Numbered from the stretch's first letter, positions 32,059 through 44,343 are shown. The stretch: 64,000 nt of DNA from Doryteuthis pealeii (GCA_023376005.1 CM042157.1:90950987-91014986); one strand, 5' to 3'. Numbers and translations: made by a program. Notes: generated by a model from the sequence alone, not told the origin.

Positions 32059-33170
32059 ACAGACACCACAATTTCCACTAGTGCTATATAGCAACTGAAC
32101 TAATTAAGACTGCTATGAAGATTCCTTTATTGAAATAAATGAGCATGTGACAGTAAATGTCAGTAAGTATATGAACTAATACAAAAAGTCCAATTTAAGT
32201 TTTTTTTATCCAAAAATAATCATTTTCATTAAACGCTCAAGTTAAGTTTTGATAAAATATTGATCATGTAAATGGTTCTGCCAGGGGTCATAAATAAATA
32301 GACCATGAACCTTTTAGACCCGAAAGTAAAAACTTGACTAGTTTCTTTCTTTTTTAAATTTTCAAAGTGAAGATGATTAATAATTCTGTTTTTAATATAA
32401 AATCATTTCTGTAAACCATGACGAACAGAGATATTTTACTTCTATTGACACATTATATCAACCACCCAATATCTTGCTTATCTTTTAATGGTTTAGCATT
32501 ATATAGACTGGTGGTACCAATTTACTTACCAAGTCATTTAACATATGTACTAGCCAAGTGTGAACATAAGGAATATCTATTTGCAGATTCTTGAGAGATG
32601 ATCAGAGCAAACATTTTGTGTTAATATTTCCAGCCTTACAAAAAGAATTGATGCTTACTTACCATTATCCAATGTTTATTATAGACATTTTTTTTTAAAT
32701 CATTAAAAGCAAATAAATTTTGTAAATATTAACAAAACTACATAATCAAATTTAATCATTCTTTAATTTGCTTTCATTGTTTTTAATATCATTTGATTTA
32801 CATGGTTAGTTAGTGTTATATTATCTATTAATAATGAAGATTCGCTTCCGGTTTTTGTCATTAACAAAAACTATGTCACTGCTTACGCCATACTACCTAA
32901 AATCATCATAACATAGAATAAATACACTCAAAATTTGAGCATGCAATGTTAGACAGTCCTTATTGGTTTTTTAAACAAGTTTTAATAAATACATACCTGG
33001 CATTATCTATCTATATATAGTTTGTTTTATTTTAATATATATTTAAAGTTATCAGAACTAAGTTTCCATTTCAAATTTTTTTTTTACTCCTTTAATAAAT
33101 TTGATTTTACTTTACTTATGATACAAACTCTGATGTTAAATTTTCAACTCCCAACTCCTTAGGCAATATT
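32059..33170. other. AT-rich stretch, no repeat family recognised
   Basis: Start of the least repetitive part of the window. No exon could be argued for. Confidence 0.4.
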
Positions 33171-33181
33171 TATTTTTACGT

Positions 33182-33211
33182 CGCCCAGGGGGCGTTTTTT
33201 TATTTTGCTAG
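33182..33211 (+). mobile_element. Helitron-like 3' terminus
   Basis: Hairpin CGCCC-AGG-GGGCG (33182-33194), a T-rich 13-nt spacer, then CTAG followed by T (33208-33212). Helitrons end with a short GC hairpin ~10-12 nt before CTRR and insert before T. The TC-starting 5' end was not located. Confidence 0.55.
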
Positions 33212-33619
33212 TATCTATAAAAACTAAACTTATTTCATGCTGTGTATACCATGACTGTAGTCCTTAAACGTGAAAGAGTTAAAAGACCCACGGTGTGCCA
33301 TGCAAGTAAAGGGAAAATAAAGATTAAAATAAATACCATTAGAAAAAAATTACTTTTCTGTTAGCCGTTGCAAATACATTTTTAAGAGTAATAATACTCA
33401 TTAAAATACTATTGAATTATTCGACCAATAAATCATTTAGTAAATAATGGATTTCTAAAATTAATGAGGTTCAATAAAACCAAATCACAATTATGGTTTT
33501 GTTTTCACGCTTCTTCATTGTATTTAAAGACGTTTCAGCCAATCAATAAACTGATAAAGATTAAAACAAGACATATTTTACTTAAACAAATTCTTAGTTT
33601 TAACTTAACCTGTCAGAAA

Positions 33620-33705
33620 AAGGCAACAAGTGTAGCCCACTTACTAAGGATTGAACTCCCAATGGTCTACAGGATTATCTTGTTAACCACTGCTCCATAG
33701 CAAAA
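33620..33705 (-). mobile_element. tRNA-like SINE head, degenerate
   Basis: The minus strand has an A-box-like TATGGAGCAGTGGTTAAC and a B-box-like GGGAGTTCAATCC at tRNA-like spacing. No cloverleaf acceptor stem is evident, so a tRNA gene is unlikely. Confidence 0.4.
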
Positions 33706-36700
33706 CATTCAAAATGAAAACCTTAACAATAATCAGAAAAATATGAAAATAACAAAACACTTGAGAAAACCAGTATCAATGTAACTGTTCTTTTTTTTTT
33801 TTTTTTTTTTAACGTTGTTAGTTGTGCTAAGTTTAAGCTTTTAAAATAAAATAAAAATAAAAGCAAAATATGTCAAGATCTCGACGCTGTCTAAGGTTGA
33901 AGGAAAATTAGATAATAAATATTTTAATTTTATCAGTAGACCAATTTAGGAGAATTCTAAAAAAATAAAATTGTACAAGCAATAAGAATAGTGTCACAAA
34001 AATACATTTGCAATTAAATTTCACAAACACTAAGACAGATTATAGACCAGGGTCTATAGAACCTACCCTGCTTTAAGTTTTATTTCTAACTTAAACTTAA
34101 AATCAGTTCATATTGGGGGGGGGTGATTTTTAACTCAACATTCAAGAAAGAAAATTATTAATAGCTGAAAATGAAAGAATAATTTACCCTTATAATCATT
34201 AAAATTAGGTTAACTGTTTTCCTGGTAGAAATTATTCAGATTAAAAAAGAAAATAAAACAAATGAAGTAGTAAAAATTGGAGGAGTTTTAAAAAAGAGTT
34301 GAATTATTAGCCTCTCTACGAGAGCAAATACGACATAAGGTCAAGTTTAAAGTGAGGATCTCATACGTGCGTGTGAAAATGCAAAAATTATCCGGTTTGC
34401 TTGTCACTCCCCTTTTGGGGATTCTTCAGACATTAGGGACTAACCCTGACTACTCCTTTAAGAGCAATGGGGGTGTGCAAAGAGGACAAAACCCACCCAC
34501 CCCCTAGAATTATACATCATTTGCCTCCAGTTGAAAGCCGATAGATCTATTTCCAAGTCAGCCGGGAAAACCAAATTTTCATTGTGAAAGAAAATGAAAG
34601 TAATTTTTTTTCTTCTCAAAACAATATTAATTCATTAAATTTCGATTAAATTGTTTAATGAAATAAATGAAAAGAAAGTGTCATGGTAACTTATTTGAAG
34701 ACGTTAAACGTCTGTCCTTCCTTGTTTAAGTGTGTAACCTAATTATTGTTACTTGGGTTCCAAACAGATTTTAGAAGAAAGTGTAACGAATTCTGTAGGT
34801 GGATGGATGGACTAGTTAAGTGTAGTGCACATATATACAATATGTTACTTAAATGTTATCAATATTTATCGATTTACAATGGAACGATACCAAGAAATTG
34901 ATTTATAAAAATAAAATAAAAAACACGCGACCGGGATAAAAGTAATTGTGCCACTTAAAAACATGTTTATTTGGGTTTTTTTTCCTGGGCATCTACAAAG
35001 CTGACTATTACATAAAGAAACAAGTTACCCCGGTAGAGAATTATACTTCATTAAAATTTTCAATAATAAACCTTAGTGACCATGAATATAAAGCCTCAAA
35101 CTTTTAGTCACGTGAGGGACATGGAACATCACAAGAGATTTAAAAAAAAAAAAAATAATTTTTTTGAAAAAGGTAAAGAATTCGCGGTATGTAAAGCAAG
35201 GTAATATTTTAGATTTTTATGCTTTGAAAAATACAAGCAATTTAAATCATAAATTATATCGTGCAATCATTATATTTTTTTTAAATTCTAGCATTAGCAT
35301 GTAATGAATTTTATTTGAATCTTAATTGTTGAATATTGTGTTAAGCTCTTAGAATTATGGGTGTTTGTATTATTACAGAAATAAAATGGAAAATAAATAA
35401 ATTCAATTTCCATTTATTTGTTCGAAAATTCTCCCCTCACCCCGCTAAAAGACTCAAACGCAAAATTAGTTAATTGTATTGAATCTTCTTTCAAAGGGTT
35501 CAAATAAGGCTAAATTGTCTTTTGAAATTTGACTGGTAGGATTCGTCGACTTAAGGTTTTTGATTAAACTTCTTTTTTTTAATTATTGAAAATAAGATTA
35601 TGACAAAGTATATTCTGTTTATTTTTTACGTTAGTTTGATACTACTTCAAAATTACCAGAAAAATAATTGATTGTGTAAAAAAGACGAAATTCTGAAACA
35701 AACATTTAGTACTAACTAGTATTAGTACAACACTGTACTTACTAATACTATACAGGAAGGAAGATATTGAAAGTACAACTTTTGAAAATTTTCTATTCAA
35801 AATTTGCAATAAGAAAAAAATAATTTTAGCTATCTTTTTAAAGGAAATTTCACGTAGAATATTTTTTAACTGAAAAAGTACTTTAAAGTCCTACTCATAC
35901 TAGAAATTAAACCAGTTCCACAAAACGATGTCCTTGTTTTTGTTTTTTGTTTTTTTACGGTCTTAAAATCATTAGCCTTTAAATAAGGGAAACGATTCAT
36001 TAAAAAGAAGGAATATGCTAAAATACCAGAGGCTACATATTCAATCCATATTGTGAACGAAAAATGGGTCTTTGGCAATTTACCCTTTTAAAATAATATC
36101 AGCTCTTGTCCCAAATTTATCCCATTTAGCCACAAGCAAAACCACCAAAAAAAAAAAAAAAAAAAAAAGGTTGTTTTGTGTTTTGCTTGTAACAATCACT
36201 CACCACCACCACCAGCACATTTACCTCATTAATTTGGTCGTACCTATTCATTCAGTTGATCATTTTTCTTTCCTTTTTAAATATTGAATTCCTGGTCGAG
36301 AGTGACCATTGGCATTATTTGTGCAACCTTTCAAATGATACACCAAAATCCACAGTCAGTTCCAACACAACAGCTACTTAGTAATTATTAAATAGTACTA
36401 CTACTAGCAGCAGAAGTGAAGAATAGTTCACAAGGAATTTGAGGTTGATGGTTAGAGACATTTATGACCTGGTGTTTTGTTGATAAGTAAATGTAGTTAA
36501 TTGTAAGAAGTAAGTGTGTGTGTGTGTGCATAAGATTCCATGTAATGTAAAACATTCAACTTAGGAAAAGGGGGTGGACTAAAAAATAAGATAAAAAGTG
36601 TGCCGACTCTTTCAACTAAATGGCCGCAAACTGCACTATTTGCTGGTGTAAAAAAAAAATATTGAGAGAGTATAAAATGCTACTGAATGAAATGGTAATG

Positions 36701-38298
36701 AGTGAAGATATAAAAACATTTTCGTCTGTAGACAATAGACATTATTAAAAACGGTGATAAAAATGGTAATTTAAATACACCGGGTTCTTGATACATGATA
36801 AGTACCATCATACACATTATCTCATCTTCTCAATTCTAGCAACCAACAAGCATAAACACTCGTGCTTAAAATGACATTTTTTTTTAATTTCTTTTAATTC
36901 CATTTTTTATGTATTCAACAACCATTCGTTCTATTACGATTACAAAAATTTTAACATTTCTTTAACAAGGAATATTTTTGATTCTACACGTTTTTTTCTA
37001 ACCTAGACTCATGAACTAATTTTATTTGTTTAAATCTTCAAGCATCAATTAAAGAAAGTTATAAGATGAGAAAAGAGAAGAAATGGCCTTACTTTAAAAT
37101 AAATTATCTTGTGCAGCCAAATGAAAAGAATTAAAAAATTTTAAAAAGGAAGAAAAAAAAAACTCCATTATTTAAACCAGTTGGTTGTCAAATTCATGAC
37201 AAAATGGTTCCAATTCAAAAATTATTCTACAACAAACAAGACAACATCCAATAAATCTACAAGAATTTAGCATAAAATTATTTGATTTAGAAAACGCTGG
37301 CATTTTCGAGATTTAAAAAGGATTTTACAATTTTAATCATTAAACAATGCAATCCGGTATTTTAAAAATTGTGGAGTCATCACAATCTGTGAAAAATAAG
37401 AATGTCTTGAAATATTCACAGGAAGAATTAATGAATTGATTGCATTCACCCATGTACAATTTAAATAGTCTTTTAGTCTTTTAAATATTTTATCGAATGC
37501 CTTAAAACCTTAATGATTGATAATTAATTCGAATTGTTTCAAAGGTATCTTCCCCAGACAATTCAGCAAATAAAAATACCCCCACCCACTTTAAAATTAA
37601 AAAAAATCAAAGCCTGCATGTTTGCTTTTGATGATACAAAATAAAGAATGCCGGTTAGGAGTTAATGAGAAACAATGACTGACAACAATTTTTAAAACTT
37701 ACAAATTAAAACAAGTAAATATTAAATTTTTAAAAATATCTAATTTCCTAAAGAGTTAAAAATCTGGATTCTACACAATCGTAACATCGGGACTACACAA
37801 GCAGGTCAGAATTTATTTATTTAAATAGTAGCACACCTTATTTGATGACAAAGAAAAGAACAGTTTTATTATTTAATCACTTGTCAACAGAAGATGAACT
37901 GTATGCAAACAATTTTCCTTCCCTGATGATCGATTGATAAAAAAAAAAATGCCCCTACCCCTCAAACAAACAAAAAACATTTCCCGGCATGAATTTATAA
38001 TTATTCATCCTCGTTGGGAAATTTCAGCATAATTTAAGAACCAACCAAAATTTGTTATATTGTTTTATGTGTTCAGTATATATATAATATATATCTCGGT
38101 GAAGTTAGATGCATGAATTGTCTTGATGGAAGAGAAGAAAGTAAAAGAAGAAAGACGGAGAACAACAACAAAACAAGAGAAAACACAACAACAACTGAAA
38201 TATGTGGAAAAAACACACACACATATCTGTATATATTTATACACACACACACACGGTTATTACAGTTCATTATATAAATAATCGATAGTAAGAAAAGG
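33706..38298. other. 4.6-kb low-repeat AT-rich region
   Basis: No SINE, R1, LINE or LTR copy was recognised. Homopolymers lie at ~33790-33810 and 36148-36168, (GT)n at ~36512-36526, and (CA)n/(TA)n at ~38075-38255. If the candidate exon at 38305 is real, this is intron of that gene on the minus strand. No second exon could be identified by eye. Confidence 0.45.
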
Positions 38299-38304
38299 AC
38301 GTAC

Positions 38305-38353
38305 CGAAGGGCAACTCCAGTGCATTGTATGCTTCCTTTCTTGTCAAGGCCAT
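38305..38353 (-). CDS. Candidate first coding exon of a host gene
   Basis: On the minus strand an ATG at 38353 opens a 16-codon reading, MALTRKEAYNALELPF. A splice-donor-like CTTCG|GTACGT ends the exon after the first base of the next codon. The peptide resembles helix I of a J domain (TRKEAYNALEL-P), so a DnaJ-type protein is possible, but 16 residues cannot establish this. Support comes from position: it lies ~100 bp downstream of a GC-richer, CpG-containing patch in an otherwise AT-rich, repeat-poor region. An alternative is a short upstream frame starting at the ATG within CAATATGGCC (~38472). No downstream exon was found. Confidence 0.35.
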
Positions 38354-38439
38354 TTATAGTAAAAAAATATATTAGAACAGAACTGCTAATTTTTTCGCTG
38401 CTATTTTTTCTTCTTTCGTTATTATTATCCAAGTGTCAC

Positions 38440-38525
38440 CTCCCGAGAAACCGAACAGCGGCGGCCATATTGACTGAAGCATGTGAATACATCACGTGGT
38501 TGCCAGTAAATAAGCTGACTCGAGT
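38440..38525 (-). promoter_or_regulatory. Candidate TATA-less promoter with YY1-like and E-box motifs
   Basis: On the minus strand CAATATGGCCGCCGCTG resembles the YY1 initiator-type motif (CAAnATGGCGGC), with CACGTG (within ACCACGTGATG) just upstream. CpG dinucleotides are denser here than in flanking sequence. The ATG in the YY1-like site opens a 10-codon upstream frame (MAAAVRFLGR, stop), or, if GAG|GTGACA is used as a donor, an alternative first exon. Confidence 0.35.
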
Positions 38526-38603
38526 TATCTGCACCTGTTCAACAAGCCCTTTCTCACTTGTCAATGTTGACACATGGCTTGAAAATCTTAAGCTAACAAA
38601 GCT

Positions 38604-38656
38604 TCTTTTTTTTTTTTTTTTTTTTTTTTTTCTTTTTTTTTCTTTTTTTTTTTTTA
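38604..38656. repeat. Poly(T) tract
   Basis: About 50 bases of T with two C interruptions. Confidence 0.95.
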
Positions 38657-38937
38657 AATAAAATTAGTATTTCAAGTATAACTAAGAAAAATAAATATTG
38701 TTTAACTTGTTTTCTTTCACTTTTGAAACTAGATAAAGATTCTGTTGTTGGGTGTGTTTAAGTCAACTTTTTAAAACTTGAAAGTCAATATCAGATTATT
38801 AAGCTAGGTATAATTTACTTATTTTAGTCATTTAACCTGGTCCCTCTACAAAGTAAATAGAAATTCAATTGTTATGGTAACACAGGGCATTTTGGAAATT
38901 TGAATATATTATTTTTCACAAGCGATAATTATATAGA

Positions 38938-39052
38938 CCTTATCTATCTATATATCTCTACTTATATATCTCTACCTCTCTACATATATCTATCTACATC
39001 TCTCTCTATCTCCATCTATCTATCTATCTCTCTCTCTACATCTCTCTCTATC

Positions 39053-39092
<40 letters not shown>
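38938..39092. repeat. Compound TATC/CTCT/(TA)n microsatellite
   Basis: ATCTATCTATATATCTC-type units followed by pure (AT)n at ~39055-39090. The frame over it is an artefact. Confidence 0.95.
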
Positions 39093-39093
<1 letters not shown>

Positions 39094-39249
39094 GCATCTG
39101 ATGAGTCGGGAGAGTTAGACACTTTGTCTAAGCTCCCTGAAATAGACTATAATGCTAATCCTCTAAATCTTTTGTTATTTCTTTACTTATATGTATGTAT
39201 ATATATATATGAGAGTAAATAAATAAACAATGTGTTTATTTGATATGGC

Positions 39250-39286
39250 TTTTCTGATGAGACCTAATAGGTCGAAATGTACATTC
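39250..39286 (+). ncRNA. Candidate hammerhead ribozyme core
   Basis: The two invariant boxes are perfect: CTGATGA at 39254-39260 and GAAA at 39274-39277. Between them is a fully paired helix II, GACCT-AA-TAGGTC (39260-39273 region; GACCT pairs with AGGTC). After GAAA, TGTACATT can form only a two-pair helix III, as in minimal hammerheads. Helix I between TGGCTTTT and CAGGGATTG is weak (about four pairs including G-U), so activity is uncertain. Minimal hammerheads are known in Penelope-like elements and animal retrozymes. Confidence 0.5.
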
Positions 39287-39497
39287 AGGGATTGACATTT
39301 TCTCTGTTTGTTTGGCCTTACATTTGAACATATATGCCTGCCTAAATTCATTAATTATTAACTAATTAATTTTCAAAATTAGGTATGACTTCAATTAAGC
39401 ACATATCCTCGAAATATATATATATATATATCTGTCTATATCTCTATCTATCTATATATCTATATCTATATCTTTGAGTTACACAAGTAGACACATA

Positions 39498-40773
39498 TCT
39501 TATTATAATGGAGATTGTAGGTTTGTCTGTCTGTAACCAAAACTATATTCCTATACAAGTCACAATTCCCTTTGTTATTTACATTACATTTACCATGATT
39601 TTATTTTTATTTATACCTCAATTATTAATAAAATTGTTTTACATTACTTATACTGTTGACCATATCTTCATACTAATAACATGCAATTGTATTTATATAT
39701 CTTATTATAATGGAGATTGTGTGTTTTTCTGTCTGTAACCGAAACTATATTCCTACTTGAGTCACAATTCTCTTAGTTATTGATATCACATTCTCCATGA
39801 TTTTATTTTTATTTAAACCTCAATTATTAATAAAATTGTCTTACATTATTAATACTGTTAACTATATCTACATACTAATAACATGCAATTGTATTTATAT
39901 ATACAACAAAATAGCGGTTTACAGTGTGAACGGGAAGGCTAATTTGCATATTAATATTAAAAAATCGAATTTAATAAATATGTGCTTAGTATTATTGATT
40001 TCTAACTGTTTGGTTTTATTTTAATGAATATAAGCAAAAATCTCTTCAATGAATCTTAAATGAAATCCATTAACAAGATAGAGTAACTGTCATTTTATTA
40101 TTTACTTCCTCATTTAACTAGATACTTAAATGAGAAAAAATAACAATGAAAGACGAGAGTGATGGAAGAGTAAGTTTCAGTTGTTCTATTTTTCGATTAT
40201 ACTCCCTCTGTTTCAAATCTTTTTATAATCTTTTTATCTGTATTCTTATTTAGTTTCATTAGCCTTTCTAATTTAATACAATATTTATTACATTAAAACT
40301 TAAATACTTGCACCCGGAGGGTGCATATATTTGCTAGTACTACAAATAGAGGATTACAGTGTGAATTGGAAGGCTAATTTGCATATTGATCTTAAAAATT
40401 TGATTTTAATAAATACATGCTTAGTATTATTGATTTCTAATTGTTTGGTTTTATATTATTGAATATGACCAAAAATCTCTTCAATAAATCTTAAAAGAAA
40501 TCCCTTAACAAGAAAAAATAACTAATATTATTCTTTAATTCCTATTTTAACTAAACAGTTAAATTAGGAAAATTTACCAATGAAAGACGGGAGTAATGGA
40601 AAATGATGGAAGAGTTACTTTCAAAGTTGTTCTATTTTTCAATCATACCCCCTCTGTTCCAAACCTTTTTATCTGCATTCTTATTCAGTTTCATTAGCCT
40701 TTCTAATTTAATATGTTATTTTATTATATTAAAACTTAAATACTTGCACCCGGAGGGTGCATATATTTGCTAG
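39498..40773 (+). mobile_element. Helitron-like non-autonomous element with duplicated 5' and 3' blocks
   Basis: Starts TCTTATTATAATGGAGATTG after an A and ends with hairpin GCACCC-GGA-GGGTGC, ATATATTTG and CTAG before a T, matching Helitron rules (5'-TC, 3' hairpin plus CTRR, A|T target). The 5' block (~202 bp) occurs twice (39498, 39700) and the 3' block (~435 bp) twice (~39905-40337, ~40338-40773), each 3' block with its own complete hairpin-CTAG end. No Rep/helicase is present. Confidence 0.75.
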
Positions 40774-41022
40774 TATAGTCAATATATGTTTAAGTGCATC
40801 AAATAAAATAAGGTTAATAATCATGTAGCACCCAATGAATCATGGTGAAAGGAGGCTGCAGATGATGGTGGACAAGATTATTCATTGGCATGTATCAGTC
40901 AGAAAATGGAACTAACTAAAGGAAGAATAAATCCAGCTGAAAGACCACTTTTGTACCCTGTTCCTCCCAAAATAAATAATTTGATCTTCATGCTCAGATT
41001 TGGTCTGCATTTTTGTACCTGT
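40774..41022. other. Short unassigned stretch
   Basis: Nothing recognised. Confidence 0.4.
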
Positions 41023-41026
41023 TTAA

Positions 41027-41256
41027 CTCTTAACATCCTATACCGCCTTATTTCGCCCGCCTAGCCAGAAGTCGGATTCGTTTTCCTAATCCACCCAAAA
41101 CGATAGCCTTTGTTTAAATGTAATATTAGACATATTTAGAAGTCTTTATTTTTAGGGAAATAACAGGTAACTTTAAATGAAAAGGAAATTTTTAACCATT
41201 TTTTGATAAACACTTGGCACTTTGGACTTAGAAAATTCTCAACGGGATGTTAAGAG
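41027..41256. mobile_element. piggyBac-like MITE (TTAA target)
   Basis: The terminal inverted repeats CTCTTAACATCC and GGATGTTAAGAG are perfect over 12 bp. Each is flanked by TTAA (41023-41026 and 41257-41260), the piggyBac TSD. 230 bp, no ORF. Confidence 0.82.
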
Positions 41257-41260
41257 TTAA

Positions 41261-41813
41261 TGTGAATAAAACCAGTGATGTTTGGCTTTTATCCTGGAGT
41301 GGATGCAGATGCAAAAATGGCTCACAAATTATGAAATTAGAGATGCATGACAGCGACATATTGTGGGTGTTACATCACTGGACGGACAACATCAGACTAT
41401 AAATAAAGATATTTGCAAGGAGTTTTGTGATTACTTTCTGTAACTTTTCACTAGGGAGTGTCTGTTGAAATTCACTTTAGTCAGTACAAATTAACACTAA
41501 CAGACTCTAATAATAATAAGGGTCAGAAGTTATCTGCCCTAATCCATTTATTGTACGCGTGAGTTACTTGCCCTTTGACCTATTAATTTCAGTCATTGTT
41601 TTTAAATAAATAAAAAACCTCGTGTTATGAAAAGCAGTCGTAATGTGTTGCCTCGTTAATACAATGGAAGGTATCTCAATTTGAATATGCCTCAATGAAT
41701 AATTGCGCTTACCAAAGACAAAAAAGGTATGTCTCTTTTTTCTGTGGGATTAAGTTATTAAATTCCCAACAGTGTCAAACTGAGCTGTGCTCAGTTCCAT
41801 TGAAGTCAGTAAG
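41261..41813. other. No feature recognised
   Basis: AT-rich; no motif seen. Confidence 0.4.
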
Positions 41814-41818
41814 TCTAC

Positions 41819-42119
41819 TGTTGGTTTGAATAACAGCAGCTAACTAAGTACAACTTAAGCAGTGTCCAAGATAGTTGGTATATATAGAAATCAAGAATGA
41901 TCCATTCATGAATTTAGGTGATTTGGGTGATTCCATTCCTTGAGTTCTGATTGGCTGCTTGACTGCTTGATTTGAATGACATTGTGGAGTCTTATATATA
42001 CCTGTCATTCTGCAGTAGACTTTGTGACTATTCGGGTTTGTATTAAGTTACAACCGTTTGTTGCCTTGTCTTACCAGTTCGATGGTAATTGGAACTTTAA
42101 TTATTCTTCAAGTTCAACA
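41819..42119 (+). mobile_element. Solo LTR-A (301 bp) with 5-bp TSD
   Basis: Begins TGTTGGTTTGAATAACAGCA and ends TCTTCAAGTTCAACA. TCTAC is duplicated at 41814-41818 and 42120-42124. It contains TCTTATATATACC (TATA-like). It lies directly upstream of LINE RT sequence and probably inserted into it. Confidence 0.92.
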
Positions 42120-42124
42120 TCTAC

Positions 42125-43700
42125 CTTGCTGACTTCCCTTTTGCCTCGAGATGATGGAAGCTTCTTATTGTGAGGGTCGCATTTACAGAGGACACAAATC
42201 AGCAATCCAAATCAGGATGGATAAAACTCCCAGAATTGATGGTCTTCTGTACAAAGTGTACTTGAGTTTGTTGCACATATTTGTGCCCTTGCTGGCAATG
42301 ATCTATAACAACTGGATGAAGCAGGGGACCATTCCGCAACACCCCACCAGGGGTATAGTAAAGTTACTTTGTAAAAACAAACATGATGAAACTGATTAGT
42401 AATTTTCATACTTTGATGATGTAAGAGTATTTACGGGTTTCGAAGGAGCTCTTATTTCTCCGTAGTTGTAGGCAAATTGTTGGACAAAGAAGACAAACAC
42501 ACAATGGAAATTTAATACATGTATTGACAAATAATACAAGAACTTGTTGCAAATTTTATTGGTATTTGCTACCAGACTTATCTGAGTTAAGTAATGTTCT
42601 TGGAGTAGTGATGATAACAGGGGTATTCTGTTGCTTGTTAGAAAGTTGATAGGACGCTTCTTCGGACGTTTCTCATTCTTCCTCGTAACCGGTTCAGTGA
42701 TACGTAATGGGGGATGCTATTTTAGAAGCTTCTCGCCCTGGTAACAGTTCTTTTAAATGACAGTGAATGGGCCCTTTTCAAGTAGACTATTTGGTCTTGG
42801 TGCCTTCTGTAGTGTGCTATTGTGACAGCCTGTAGTCTGCAGACACAATGCCTTTGAAAGTGTGCTGTGAAAATATGCCTCCGTCCTTAGAAGTAAGCCC
42901 TGTTTTTGGGCTAAGTGATGAGTGAAGTGTAGGGACCGCTATTTACGCGACTACCCTCAGTGGGTGCTCCGTGATAAGTGGGGTTTTTGGTTTTGGCGCC
43001 AACATACGAAGTTGGCGATTCGCCCCCTAGCGGCAGGGGGAGATAATTAACTATGGAATTTCCAATAGATGTTAAAGACTAGAGATTTTGGTAAAGATCT
43101 TGGCAGATCATTTGCAGACTGTCCTGAGTTGTCTAATCACTTCTGAGAGAGCAATTTTGTGTTGTTACTGTTAACACTGGACTATACAGGACAGTTTTCA
43201 TTTAGTTTACATGATTTCTGGGAATTTCTGATAGTTTGCATGATCATAGAAAAAGTCAATGGTAAATCCATGCTAATCAATTTAGATCAGTCCAAGACAT
43301 TTGATATGGCTGACTATGGTTTCTTGGAAGCTATTTTGTCTGCAGCTAGTTTCAGAGTGAACTTTCTCAGCTGGATTCACCTTCTGTATGCATCCTTGTA
43401 ATCATGGCGGAGGTGGATGGGATAAAAAAAAAAACCTTACACTTTGTCTTGATCAAGGTTGTCCACCAGTTTGGAGGCTATTTGTCTTGGATTCAGAGTG
43501 AACTTTCTCAGCTGGATTCACCTTCTGTATGCAGGGGCAACACAGGGGAACCTAAAAGGCAAGGATGTTATCTGATGCTACCAATAGCAAATACAGTTTT
43601 AAGAGAATGGAAAATTGTTAGCACTATTGGGGTTGGATTCGAGAGACTATATCTTAGTAACTTTTTACTAAGAGTGCGGTGACAAATTTTACCGCCCAAA
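42125..43700 (+). pseudogene. LINE RT (Tx1/L1-like), split and frameshifted
   Basis: MDKTPRIDGLLYKVYLSLLH is the 'K(S/T)PGIDGL..EFY' RT start. ILVKILADHLQ follows the insert at 42398-43050, then IEKVNGKSMLINLDQSKTFD with the first catalytic Asp context, and SAASFRVNFLSWIHLLYASL. The 'QGCPLSP' and YxDD regions are degraded. A 41-bp segment (GTGAACTTTCTCAGCTGGAT and following) is repeated at ~43353 and ~43494. The C-terminal part of a like element is at 45700-46210. Confidence 0.8.
42398..43050 (-). mobile_element. LTR-D-like repeat nested in the LINE RT
   Basis: The minus strand matches 56640-57130: both begin near ATTATCTyCC, contain CTGCCGCTAGGGGGCGAATC and GTTGGCG hairpin arms, GATAAGTCTGGTA and TTTGTCTTCTTT. 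It separates the LINE codons for HDETD from NYGISN. LTR identity is inferred; TG/CA ends were not located. Confidence 0.6.
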
Positions 43701-44296
43701 AAATGTTTCAGTACTTTTAATTGGAACCAAAAGATTTGCGACTGTTCTCTTCAGTCACCCAAAAAGGGAAGGACCGAATTTTGCTGGGTCTGTCTTAGCC
43801 TGTCTAAGACCAAAATTACTACACGGAATCCGAGCCCTACAAACTTTCATTTTTTCTACTAAAACCTTTTGTTTTCACTGTTTACTGCAGTGTTCTATTT
43901 CAAATAGCTACACAAGGCAAACGGGTCTTCCACCTATCTTCAAAAATGCATTTACACCTACTTTTAGTTTTTTTTAAACCAATGAACTATTTTTTCTTAG
44001 GGAAATCTTACAATGGGTGACAAGATCAGTGGGTACTCCCGGTACAGGGGAAAGGAAGGGGCATAAGACAAACCTGTTAACTACAAACAAATAATGGTAC
44101 TGCTGCTACCAGCAGTGACAAGAAGTACTGAACGTGGATACATGACAGCAAATGTTACACCTCAGTTTCCTAGGCCAGATGTGCACACAATATGATGAGG
44201 ACGGGGAATGCTGGAATGAAGCCACCAAGTAGGCATTCCCAGCTTTGAGAAATATGTGCTGATGATGGGTAGGTTTGTCAGTTGCCCAGAAATAAA

Positions 44297-44343
<47 letters not shown>

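Noticed and set aside
31337..32094. Long Ser/Leu/Tyr-rich open frames (up to 244 codons) on the minus strand
   Set aside because: All three frames are open because the GA-rich array lacks stops on that strand; simple-repeat artefact.
35700..35755. TTAGTACTAACTAGTATTAG palindromic patch as a mobile element
   Set aside because: Short local inverted repeats only; no TSD or second copy.
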